From Candidatus Bipolaricaulota bacterium (lineage in GTDB: Bacteria; Bipolaricaulota; Bipolaricaulia; UBA7950; UBA9294): DNA of 11,839 bases. The position numbers and the translations under genes were made by a program. The stretch is from the NCBI GenBank assembly GCA_003979035.1, contig RXOA01000141.1, positions 1 to 11,839 of the forward strand. Reading direction: 5' to 3'. The notes beneath the pieces were generated by a model. The model did not search any database, was not told the DNA's origin, and was given only the letters and a program-made list of their open reading frames with translations. Of this stretch, positions 1-5,566 are shown piece after piece. Each line of letters begins with the position of its first letter. Position 1 is the stretch's first letter.

Positions 1-150
1 ACAAGCGTTGACCAAGTGACCGACTTCCAGCCGGGCGATCTTGTCACCGGGCCGTGCGGTCTTTCCCATCTGACCCACACGGAGGCTGACGCGCACCGGC
101 GGTTGGCGATGCTCAACAAAGCAGCGGCCACGCTACGTGCGCGAAGCTAG
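1..150 (+). CDS. C-terminus of a MetE-type (core) methionine synthase-like protein, 5' partial
   Basis: Frame 1 is open from the window edge to TAG at 148-150 and gives 49 residues with no start in view. The fragment contains VTGPCGLSHLT followed by an amphipathic helix with KAAATLRAR. This matches the end of cobalamin-independent methionine synthase (MetE/UROD-fold C-terminal domain), where a V-x-P-x-CGL motif supplies the last zinc-ligand cysteine that activates homocysteine and is followed by a helix ending in AA-x-x-LR. In this fragment G replaces the usual N or S before P. Short 'core' MetE proteins consisting of this domain alone occur in anaerobes and are thought to take methyl groups from corrinoid proteins. 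It ends in the noncoding region before the convergent transporter gene. Only the tail is visible, so the assignment rests on one motif, and the full length (core or two-domain) is unknown. Confidence 0.5.
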   Translation, partial: TSVDQVTDFQPGDLVTGPCGLSHLTHTEADAHRRLAMLNKAAATLRARS

Positions 151-165
151 CCGCTACAGTCCACT

Positions 166-186
166 GTCCATGGTCCATAGTCCATG
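166..186. repeat. Three tandem heptamers GTCCATR
   Basis: Three consecutive 7-base units read GTCCATG (166-172), GTCCATA (173-179) and GTCCATG (180-186). Degraded relatives such as TCCGTGG and TCAATGGTCC recur around 298-350. The units contain CCATGG palindromes, so the tract could fold imperfectly on either strand. No coding or promoter role is evident. Confidence 0.7.
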
Positions 187-285
187 GTGCAATAGATTCA
201 GTTCGCTGGGTTCGTAGAGTTCCTTGAGTTCACCCCGTAGTGAGTGCTCTGTCCAAGGTGCAGCAGATTCCGTTCGTTGGGTTCA
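181..285. repeat. Imperfect 34-base direct repeat (181-214 and 252-285)
   Basis: Bases 181-214 and 252-285 align without gaps at 28 of 34 positions. Shared blocks are AGGTGC or TGGTGC, AGATTC, GTTCG and TGGGTTC. The copies are 71 bases apart. They lie outside any gene and seem to be decayed members of a dispersed noncoding repeat rather than a recent duplication. Confidence 0.65.
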
Positions 286-407
286 TGGGGGGCTTCAGTC
301 CGTGGTCAATGGTCCGAAGTGCTTGGTCTGTGGCTTGTGGCTCCGTGGACCGCTCCGCGCTCCCCAATGAAGAGGTTGGCATTGATGTCACACTGAACGA
401 ACTGCCG

Positions 408-1295
408 TCACGCAGCGGTTCGCCGACGCAACTGAACGACGAGCGAGCCACCCGCGACCAGCACCAGCCCGACAATCTGAACCCAAGCAACCGTCTCCCC
501 CAAGAAGGCCCAGGCAAGCACAGAGATTTGGATCAGCATCGTGTTGTTGATGACGCTCGATTCGGTGGCCGACAGCGAGCGTAGCGTATGGTTCCACAGC
601 GTGAACGCCAGCGCGGTGTTGACGACCGCAAGCCAGCCGATGATCCCCCAACTGGCCGCACTCAGCGTCGGCAACCCCTGGATTCCGATCCCTGCGGCAA
701 GCAAGCAGGCGGCCCCGATACCCATGCTGATCGCGGTGACCACCAGCGGATGGGCCATCTTCCGCCGGTTGATCGATCGTCCAAGCAGGGACGAGGCGCC
801 GTTGGCAGCAACCGTGATCCCGGCGAGCGCAAATCCAAACGCGCTTCCACGAATCGCCGCAAGCGGCCAGAAATAGACGAGCGCCCCGGCAACGACGAAG
901 CCGATCCCCATCCATTGCAGCCATCGCGGCCGTTCCTTCAGAAGGAAGATCCCCGCCGCCGCGACAAGAACCGGCGTGAAGCTGAGGATGAGGCTGAACG
1001 GGATCGCCTCGAGGTGCTGAAGTGTCAGGAACTGCCCCCCTTGGGTCACGGCGTAGAACACCACACCGAGAACGCTCAGCCAGATCCAATCCGGACCGGA
1101 CAGGCGGCGTACCTCTTCACGATGTCGCCAAAGCCCGGGAAGCAAAGCGACGAAAGCCATGCCGTAGCGGATTCCGGCGAAGGGGAGGGCGGGGATCTCC
1201 GTGAGTCCTTTCTTGATCAGCACCCAGGATGTGGACCACAGGAACGTGACGAGAAGCGCTTCGAGAATCGATCGAATGTGTTTCGATTGCATCAT
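408..1295 (-). CDS. DMT-superfamily transporter, EamA family (RhaT/YdcZ-like)
   Basis: The 295-residue integral membrane protein has the ten-helix layout of two EamA repeats. The first repeat runs from about residue 10 to 145, opening with LLVTFLWSTSWVLIKKG and ending in LLKERPRWLQWMGIGFVVAGA. The second, about 150-290, ends in AFLGETVAWVQIVGLVLVAGG. The repeated LLKE-R / FLGE-x box between helices 4 and 5 of each half is typical of the family. These carriers export or import amino acids, metabolites or drugs across the cytoplasmic membrane, and the substrate cannot be read from the sequence. The ATG at 1293-1295 is preceded by an AGGGG Shine-Dalgarno about 8 bases away, and a second ATG follows at once. 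The leader carries a ykkC-type riboswitch, so expression should respond to its small-molecule ligand. The gene converges on the left-edge CDS and diverges from hicBA. Confidence 0.9.
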   Translation of the reverse strand: MMQSKHIRSILEALLVTFLWSTSWVLIKKGLTEIPALPFAGIRYGMAFVALLPGLWRHREEVRRLSGPDWIWLSVLGVVFYAVTQGGQFLTLQHLEAIPFSLILSFTPVLVAAAGIFLLKERPRWLQWMGIGFVVAGALVYFWPLAAIRGSAFGFALAGITVAANGASSLLGRSINRRKMAHPLVVTAISMGIGAACLLAAGIGIQGLPTLSAASWGIIGWLAVVNTALAFTLWNHTLRSLSATESSVINNTMLIQISVLAWAFLGETVAWVQIVGLVLVAGGSLVVQLRRRTAA

Positions 1296-1374
1296 GTAGC
1301 ACCCCTGCTGCGCGAGGGACTCGCGCTGTGGTTCCGGCCTATTCCCTCCCGGCTTTTGTCCGATAAGGTGCTAC
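1296..1374 (-). promoter_or_regulatory. Riboswitch expression platform: anti-Shine-Dalgarno pairing
   Basis: On the minus strand GTAGCACC (1374-1367) is the exact reverse complement of GGTGCTAC (1303-1296), which ends directly at the start codon. The next two positions (TT at 1366-1365 against GG at 1305-1304) add two wobble pairs. The 10-bp helix would bury the AGGGG ribosome-binding site. Its 5' strand includes the CACCTT block of the aptamer, so ligand binding and sequestration should be mutually exclusive, giving a translational ON switch. The loop would hold the GCGCGAG/CTCGCGC hairpin. The pairing is seen in the sequence; the switching direction is inferred. Confidence 0.7.
1310..1326 (-). 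other. Perfect 7-bp hairpin in the transporter leader
   Basis: GCGCGAG and CTCGCGC flank a 3-base loop between the aptamer and the Shine-Dalgarno. There is no T run after it, so it does not look like an intrinsic terminator. It probably acts as a spacer hairpin bringing the anti-Shine-Dalgarno strand next to the ribosome-binding site. Confidence 0.6.
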
Positions 1375-1435
1375 GCTTTCGCTTTTGTGACGCTCGGTCC
1401 AGTCCTGTTGTTGCAGCGGAACCCTAGTCACTCAG
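1338..1435 (-). ncRNA. ykkC-family riboswitch aptamer, subtype 2-like (ppGpp/PRPP type)
   Basis: Read on the minus strand, the leader of the transporter gene contains the ykkC consensus blocks in the right order. These are CTAGGGTTCCG (from 1427 down), GACTGGACCGAGCG (ending near 1390), CACCTT (1370-1365), then CGGACAAAAGCCGGGAGG with its 3-bp CGG/CCG stem around ACAAAAG, and finally AATAGG (ending 1338), which can close P1 by CTA/TAG pairing. P2 is short (CTG/CAG). GACCGAGCG and CACCTT are, as I recall them, closer to the PRPP/ppGpp (subtype 2) aptamers than to guanidine-I aptamers, which read GGTCCGAGAG and ACACG. I cannot decide between ppGpp and PRPP. Bases just before ATAGG differ between those two classes, and here an A precedes ATAGG, which leans weakly to ppGpp. 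A 2-base insertion makes that alignment uncertain. Confidence 0.85.
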
Positions 1436-1445
1436 GTCGGTCGCA

Positions 1446-1474
1446 AGTATACTGCCCGACGAGGGCCGATTCAG
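1446..1474 (-). promoter_or_regulatory. Candidate promoter for the riboswitch-transporter transcript
   Basis: On the minus strand TATACT (1451-1446) matches the sigma-70 -10 box at five of six positions. It lies about 10-15 bases upstream of the first aptamer bases, where a leader RNA would be expected to start. The hexamer 17 bases further upstream, CTGAAT, matches the -35 box at only three positions, so the promoter is a weak call supported mainly by position. Confidence 0.35.
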
Positions 1475-1605
1475 ACAAGCGGCAAGCACTCATCTGTAGT
1501 GTGTCCACGAGAAGTTCGATCGATTCGATTGCGAAGGAGATGACATACGAACGCGATTGACCGTATTGCGGACTTGACGTACGCTGCTCATGTGGAGGAC
1601 AGACC

Positions 1606-1821
1606 ATGACGAATGAATTTACTGCGGTCATCGAACGAGACGGCGAGTGGTATGTCGCCTATTGTCCCGAAATTCCCGGCGCTAATGGCCAAGGGCAAAG
1701 TGAAGAGGAGAGCTTGGGAAGCCTTGCCGAAGCTATTCAACTCATCCTCGATGATCGCCGCGAGGAAGGTTTGCGGGGAGTGCCTGCGGATGCCGTTCGA
1801 GCCGTTGTCAAGATTGGATGA
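1606..1821 (+). CDS. hicB: HicB-family antitoxin (short form)
   Basis: The 71-residue protein has the HicB partial RNase-H fold signature: an N-terminal strand with EFTAVIERDGEWYVAYCPEIPGANGQG, then SEEESLGSLAEAIQLILDDR helices. HicB proteins bind and neutralise the HicA mRNA interferase. The ATG at 1606 is preceded by GGAGG (1594-1598) at a 7-base spacing. The stop overlaps the hicA start as ATGA (1818-1821), so the pair is translationally coupled, with the antitoxin gene first. The protein stops right after the fold and has no C-terminal ribbon-helix-helix or helix-turn-helix domain. It may therefore not autorepress in the usual way. Related short HicB-like proteins occur widely without toxins, but the adjacent HicA makes a real pair likely. 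Confidence 0.88.
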   Translation: MTNEFTAVIERDGEWYVAYCPEIPGANGQGQSEEESLGSLAEAIQLILDDRREEGLRGVPADAVRAVVKIG

Positions 1822-2003
1822 AACGCCGAAGCTTGTTGAAGCATTTGAGGCGTTATGGTTGCATACTCAAACGTGAGGGAGGTTCGCATTCTCTTTGGCT
1901 CAATCCTTCCAACGGACAGGTCGAGGCTGTTCCCCGACATACGGAAATCCCCAATCTTCTAGCGCGAAAAATCTGCCGAGGGCTCTCTGTTCCTGAGTGT
2001 TAG
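1818..2003 (+). CDS. hicA: HicA-family mRNA interferase toxin (YcfA/HicA)
   Basis: The 61-residue protein has the dsRBD-like HicA fold. An N-terminal helix (MKRRSLLKHLRRYG) is followed by strand-turn-strand with KREGGSHSLWLNP, where His24 in the G-S-H motif is the expected catalytic histidine. The conserved tail VPRHTEIPNLLARKICRGL follows. HicA cleaves mRNAs in the cytoplasm until bound by HicB. The His and the basic residues are all present, so nothing suggests inactivation. It shares ATGA with hicB. GC is lower than in the acs operon (about 47 and 52% in two sampled 60-base stretches against about 70% in one acsB stretch), which fits the mobile habit of this family. The gene is convergent with the acs operon. 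Confidence 0.9.
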   Translation: MKRRSLLKHLRRYGCILKREGGSHSLWLNPSNGQVEAVPRHTEIPNLLARKICRGLSVPEC

Positions 2004-2198
2004 TTCTCTTCTGCCGATTCCCCATCAGGCTCTTCATGACAGGTACTTCGGCTTGGCATTTAACGCTTTCTGTGAGTTCTGCCCTTCTCCACACCTCTGT
2101 GCGCATGGCGGCGCAATTCGTTGCTTAGCGGGAGAACGGGTTCTTCTGTAGTTGGTTTTCTTGGCGGCCTTTGCGTCTCTGCGAGAAAAGCTGTTCGC
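2004..2198. other. Noncoding gap between convergent hicA and acsD
   Basis: About 195 bases separate two stop codons. I find no gene and no strong intrinsic terminator on either strand. The only stem noticed is AGAA-CGGG-TTCT at 2133-2144, which has just four pairs and no proper T run. The segment nearest acsD carries a 9-base periodic repeat, listed separately. Confidence 0.55.
2160..2186. repeat. Three 9-base units of a GCG-phased noncoding repeat
   Basis: CTTGGCGGC (2160-2168), CTTTGCGTC (2169-2177) and TCTGCGAGA (2178-2186) follow one another as degenerate 9-base units sharing T-G/T-GCG. Similar strings ('CTTTGCGTCTCTGCGAGA') occur in noncoding DNA of several environmental bacteria, from memory. 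It sits 13 bases from the acsD stop. Confidence 0.5.
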
Positions 2199-3182
2199 TC
2201 ATGACCCGTCCGTCGCACCAGCCATTAGCTGATTGATTGCAGCTTTGGCGTCACAAACAGCATCGGGGTGTCTGAGGATGACGAGGTCGGCACCGGCGTG
2301 GATGTAGATGAGGGCGGTGGCGGCTTCCCACGCCGGGCCGCGCATGGCGGGGTCGCCCCATCCGGGGGCTTCCTCCAACGTTGCCCGCGCTTCCTTGACG
2401 CCCCAGGCTTCACGGCCGATGTCGCCGACGATCGGCATCGACACCAGCCGGTCGCCCTTGAGCCCGCCGATCCGCAAGCGCTCCATGATCGACACCACGT
2501 ACTCGATGCCGTAGCCCAACGCTCCGGTGGTCGGATAGATGACAAGGCGGTCTTCGGGGAACCCTGCGTCGATCGCGAGGATGTTCACTTGCTTCGCCAT
2601 GTTGATGTCCACCGGCGACTCAGCAATCACCCTATGACCATAGGCAGTCCCGAGGGCGGTCAGCGTACGGTAGTTCTTCTCCGAAATCGTCCCCAACAGA
2701 CACCGCTCGCCAGCCAGCGCCTCGGCGACAGCGGGAAAGACCTCGGCGTCTTTGTCCAGATCGCCGCATCCCCAGATCACCAGGGGCAAACCGACGGCAT
2801 CGCGAACAGCTACTGCGACAGCGGCGGCTTCCTCGGGCGTCCGATTCGCGCCGTTGGGATCGCAGCCGGCCAGCCGCACGCACAACAGATCGGGCTGGAA
2901 GTCGTTTTCGACGCGTGCCGCCCAGGCGGCGGGATCGCTCATCACATCGGCGATCGGCGCACGCAGGGCCTCGGGCCAATCGGTGGGGGGGATGTCGGTG
3001 ATTTCCATCGCTACGGCCGGGCGATGGGGCATGGTGCCCTCGAAGTGATGGAACGGCATCGCCGATGTGCCTCCGATGGTGACTGTGCAGGACCGTGTGC
3101 CGCCGTCTTCTGGCGTGGCGCCGATCGTCACGGCATGGATGGTGCGCGCCCAATTCCGTCGAACCTGTGGCAAGAGTGTCAT
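2199..3182 (-). CDS. acsD: Corrinoid iron-sulfur protein small subunit (CFeSP, AcsD/CdhD)
   Basis: The 327-residue TIM-barrel protein forms the heterodimeric CFeSP with AcsC. It helps cap the cobamide that accepts CH3 from methyl-H4folate and delivers it to acetyl-CoA synthase. The N-terminus has the family's IGG-x-x-x-MPFHHFEG entry strand. The body shows VRLAGCDPNG, PLVIWGCGDLDKD, AESPVDINMAKQVNILA, TTGALGYGIEYVVSIMERLR and SMPIVGDIGREAWGVKEA, all landmarks of AcsD. Length is close to the Moorella protein. The ATG at 3180-3182 has an AGGGAG Shine-Dalgarno overlapping the stop codon of the ATPase gene 12 bases upstream, so the two are coupled. It is the last gene of the operon as seen here. 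acsC and acsD are not adjacent but are separated by acsV and the ATPase gene. Confidence 0.95.
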   Translation of the reverse strand: MTLLPQVRRNWARTIHAVTIGATPEDGGTRSCTVTIGGTSAMPFHHFEGTMPHRPAVAMEITDIPPTDWPEALRAPIADVMSDPAAWAARVENDFQPDLLCVRLAGCDPNGANRTPEEAAAVAVAVRDAVGLPLVIWGCGDLDKDAEVFPAVAEALAGERCLLGTISEKNYRTLTALGTAYGHRVIAESPVDINMAKQVNILAIDAGFPEDRLVIYPTTGALGYGIEYVVSIMERLRIGGLKGDRLVSMPIVGDIGREAWGVKEARATLEEAPGWGDPAMRGPAWEAATALIYIHAGADLVILRHPDAVCDAKAAINQLMAGATDGS

Positions 3183-3194
3183 GGCACAATCTCC

Positions 3195-3956
3195 CTAGTT
3201 GAAATGCAGCAGTTCAGCCAACAAGCCGTCGACGATTCCCAGCGCGGGATGATCGTCGGGCAGGTCGGACAGCGGTCGCTCGTCGAGGTTCAACGCTTCG
3301 AGAACGTCGTCATGGGGCAACCGTGCGAGGACCGGGAGGCCGGCGTCTTCAAGCACGGACTCTGCCTTGGCTCCGAGATCTCCACGCAGGTTGTTCAGCA
3401 CCAGTCCACGATGTCCAACACCCAGCTTCAGTTCATCAACCAGCTTGTGGATGCGCCCGGCGGCGCGTAGCGCCACGGGATTGCCGTCACTGACAATGAT
3501 CAGAGCATCAACACCCTGCGACACCCGGCGTGACAGGTGTTCGAGCCCCGCTTCGTTGTCGAGCACGGTGTAGGGATAGCCCGACGACAGGGCCTCCAAA
3601 CAGCGACGTAGGGTGCTGTTGACGGCGCAGTAGCAGCCCGGCCCCTCGCCGCGTCCCATGACGATCAAGTCGACGCCATCCCCCTCGACCATGGCGCGAT
3701 GCAGTTCATATTCGATATGGCGTCCCAATGGCACGCCGCTTGGCAGATCGCGAATGTTCGCCAACGTGGTCGCCTGCAGTTCCCCCAGTGTCGTCTCCGC
3801 CTGCAGGCCGAGGACTTCGGCCAGCGTGGCATTGGGATCGGCATCGATGGCGAGGATGGGGCCGCCTGTGCGGCGACGCAGCGCTTCGACGAGCAGACCG
3901 CTGAGGGTCGTCTTGCCCACACCGCCCTTGCCGGCAATGGCTATCGTACGACCCAT
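3195..3956 (-). CDS. cooC: CooC/AcsF-type nickel-insertion ATPase
   Basis: This is a 253-residue SIMIBI (MinD-like) ATPase. The deviant Walker A is GKGGVGKTT (residues 9-17), with the first lysine that makes dimeric ATPase contacts. The CooC signature DADPNA is at 38-43. GCYCAVN carries the conserved C-x-C pair (Cys108 and Cys110), which binds metal at the dimer interface in CooC. DNEAGLEHLSRR follows further on. CooC matures the Ni-Fe-S cluster of CODH, and AcsF does so for cluster A of acetyl-CoA synthase. With acsB in the operon and no acsA in view, an AcsF role is the better guess. A longer frame reaches 4073, but the start at 3956 is chosen because AAGGAGGT lies four bases upstream, the protein begins MGRTIAIAGKGG as expected, and the ATG overlaps the acsV stop by one base. 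Confidence 0.92.
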   Translation of the reverse strand: MGRTIAIAGKGGVGKTTLSGLLVEALRRRTGGPILAIDADPNATLAEVLGLQAETTLGELQATTLANIRDLPSGVPLGRHIEYELHRAMVEGDGVDLIVMGRGEGPGCYCAVNSTLRRCLEALSSGYPYTVLDNEAGLEHLSRRVSQGVDALIIVSDGNPVALRAAGRIHKLVDELKLGVGHRGLVLNNLRGDLGAKAESVLEDAGLPVLARLPHDDVLEALNLDERPLSDLPDDHPALGIVDGLLAELLHFN

Positions 3957-5566
3957 CACGACCTCCTTGCTGGCGTCGGCGCGCTGGGGAACAGGCTCAA
4001 GTCCGTGTGCGGCAGGAAGCGCGCCGACATGAATCGTTCGAAGTAGTCGGGGTCGTCGATCAGCTCGATGCACCCGGTCTTGGCGGCAATGCCGCGTGCC
4101 TCATCCCAAGCGGCACGATCGAGCAGGGCGGTTCGTGCGCCCCGCAGGGCGGTGTTGCCGGCAAACGAGATCTTCTCGCGCGGAGCATCGGGAATCAGGC
4201 CGAGGGTGACGGCGTCTTCCATATCGAGCACGCTGCCGAACCCACCACAGACGATAAGCCGATCGATATCGCCCACGGCCAAGTCCGCTGCCTGCAGCAA
4301 CGATTGCGCGCCGGCAAACAGCGCCGCCTTGGCGAGGATCGCGCTGTCGATGTCGCGTTGCAGCAGGGCAATGGGCCGGTGCGCCGCCGAGGCCGCGGCG
4401 GGAACGAGCACGATGCCGGGCTCGTCGAGGCTCAGGTCGGGTGCGAGCACCTGCCCGGCGCGGTCAAGCCGTCCGGCACGGAACAGGCTCGCCACCGCGG
4501 AAACGAGGCCCGATCCGCACACGCCGTGCGGCGGAGCGCCATCGATCGTGTGCCAGGCGATGGTCCCGTCCTCACTCACAGCGAGGCGGTCGATGGCTCC
4601 CGGTGTGGCGCTTGCGCCGCAGGAAATGCCGCAGCCCTCGAACGCCGGACCGGCCGATGCGGCGCACGCCACCATCCATTCGCCGTTTCCAAGGACGATC
4701 TCTCCGTTGGTGCCGATGTCGATCATCATCGTCAGGGCGTCGCTCTTGTGGAGGTTCGTGGCCAGGATGCCGGCGGTGATGTCGCCTCCCACCCAGCCGC
4801 CGATGGACGGCACCGTATACACCTGCGGATCGGTCGGCCATTCGATTCCCAACGCGCGGGCCTGGACCACAGGCGGCGCGGCCACCAGGGGGCAATGGGG
4901 CGGGCGACGGATGCACGACGGATCGTAGCGATGGAGGAAGTGCCCCATCGCTGTGTTGCCCGCGACGACGATCGCGTCCAGGGAACCGTCATCGCCTTCG
5001 CATGCCCGGATCAGCTCGGCGAGCAACGCACCGATGTCACTTGTCACCGCGTCGGCCAGATCGTCGGGGCCGTGGTCTTCAACGTGTTCGATGCGCCGTG
5101 TGACCTCGGCGCCAAAGGCGGCCTGGCTGTTGGCACGTCCGGCACACAGCAGCACGCGTCCGGTGGTCAGATCCACTAGCTCGGCGGCCAGCGTTGAGCT
5201 GCCGATGTCGAGGGCAAGGCCGTAGTGGTCTCCGCCCCAAGCATCGCCGTCTTGCTCCCGTCCGAGTGGCGCAAGCGCGTCCGTGGTAGAAGGGTCTTCG
5301 GGAGCTGACGAAAGATGCACGGTCAGGCTGCCGGGCCGCGACGGGGCGGGGATCTCCACAGTCACGTCTTCCTCGATGCGGTGCTGGCAAGCAAGGACGG
5401 ATCCCCGATCCGCCAGCAGCACGCGGCATCGGCCGCATGTGCCCGCGCCGGCGCAGGGGGCGATGATGGCAACGCCTGCTCGCCGCGCGGCATCGGCGAT
5501 CGTCGTTCCCACGGGAACGTCGATGGTCCGGTTCTCGGGAAGGAACGTCACGCGAACCTCGGTCAT
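3956..5566 (-). CDS. acsV: Reductive activator of CFeSP (RACo/AcsV), [2Fe-2S] plus DUF4445 ASKHA ATPase, compact form
   Basis: The 536-residue protein restores the catalytic Co(I) state of CFeSP after accidental oxidation, using ATP-driven low-potential electron transfer. Residues 1 to about 75 are a plant-type ferredoxin domain with Cys38, Cys44, Cys47 and Cys60 (C-x5-C-x2-C-x12-C). The ASKHA ATPase starts at about 115 with GLALDIGSST (phosphate-1). It continues with MIDIGTNGEIVLG (phosphate-2, about 280-292), ASAGPAFEGCGISCGA, GVCGSGL (about 348-354) and LIVCGGFGSVLD (about 437-448). Characterised RACo has an extra middle domain between ferredoxin and ATPase. Here only a linker of about 40 residues separates them, so the protein is shorter than the roughly 630-residue archetype. 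It overlaps acsC as ATGA, and GGAGG lies seven bases before its ATG. Confidence 0.92.
   Translation of the reverse strand: MTEVRVTFLPENRTIDVPVGTTIADAARRAGVAIIAPCAGAGTCGRCRVLLADRGSVLACQHRIEEDVTVEIPAPSRPGSLTVHLSSAPEDPSTTDALAPLGREQDGDAWGGDHYGLALDIGSSTLAAELVDLTTGRVLLCAGRANSQAAFGAEVTRRIEHVEDHGPDDLADAVTSDIGALLAELIRACEGDDGSLDAIVVAGNTAMGHFLHRYDPSCIRRPPHCPLVAAPPVVQARALGIEWPTDPQVYTVPSIGGWVGGDITAGILATNLHKSDALTMMIDIGTNGEIVLGNGEWMVACAASAGPAFEGCGISCGASATPGAIDRLAVSEDGTIAWHTIDGAPPHGVCGSGLVSAVASLFRAGRLDRAGQVLAPDLSLDEPGIVLVPAAASAAHRPIALLQRDIDSAILAKAALFAGAQSLLQAADLAVGDIDRLIVCGGFGSVLDMEDAVTLGLIPDAPREKISFAGNTALRGARTALLDRAAWDEARGIAAKTGCIELIDDPDYFERFMSARFLPHTDLSLFPSAPTPARRS
3961..3968 (-). promoter_or_regulatory. 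Full-consensus Shine-Dalgarno AAGGAGGT deciding the ATPase start
   Basis: AAGGAGGT on the minus strand stands four bases before the ATG at 3956. It lies within the last codons of acsV. It settles the start against the upstream in-frame alternative, which would add 39 residues overlapping acsV and unlike any CooC N-terminus. Confidence 0.8.

Larger units (their letters stand above)
151..407. other. Noncoding region with degenerate short repeats
   Basis: This is the intergenic space between two convergent genes. I see no convincing gene in it. It is rich in variants of TGGTCCATAG/TCCGTGG-type words and contains the heptamer and 34-base repeats listed separately. No hairpin followed by a T run, on either strand, stands out as a terminator for either gene. 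Confidence 0.6.

Noticed and set aside
1310..1326. GC-rich hairpin in the transporter leader as an intrinsic terminator
   Set aside because: No T run follows it on the minus strand. The anti-Shine-Dalgarno pairing explains the leader better.
588..1427. Plus-strand open frame of 279 codons opposite the transporter and its leader
   Set aside because: It is antisense to a conserved membrane protein and runs through the riboswitch. The product is highly charged with no domain, a typical shadow frame.
1338..1435. Guanidine-I (ykkC subtype 1) riboswitch, attractive because guanidine exporters are also DMT-superfamily proteins
   Set aside because: The motifs read GACCGAGCG and CACCTT, not the GGTCCGAGAG and ACACG typical of guanidine-I. 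The gene is a ten-helix EamA protein rather than a four-helix SMR protein. Kept as an alternative only.
2133..2144. Stem AGAA-CGGG-TTCT as a terminator between hicA and acsD
   Set aside because: Only four base pairs and no continuous T run on either strand.
2268..3470. Long plus-strand open frame opposite acsD and the ATPase gene
   Set aside because: It reads antisense to two clearly conserved genes, has low-complexity composition typical of GC-rich shadow frames, and shows no recognisable domain.
3957..4073. Upstream start adding 39 residues to the CooC-type ATPase
   Set aside because: The extension overlaps acsV, lacks a ribosome site and does not resemble any CooC N-terminus. AAGGAGGT before 3956 explains the real start.
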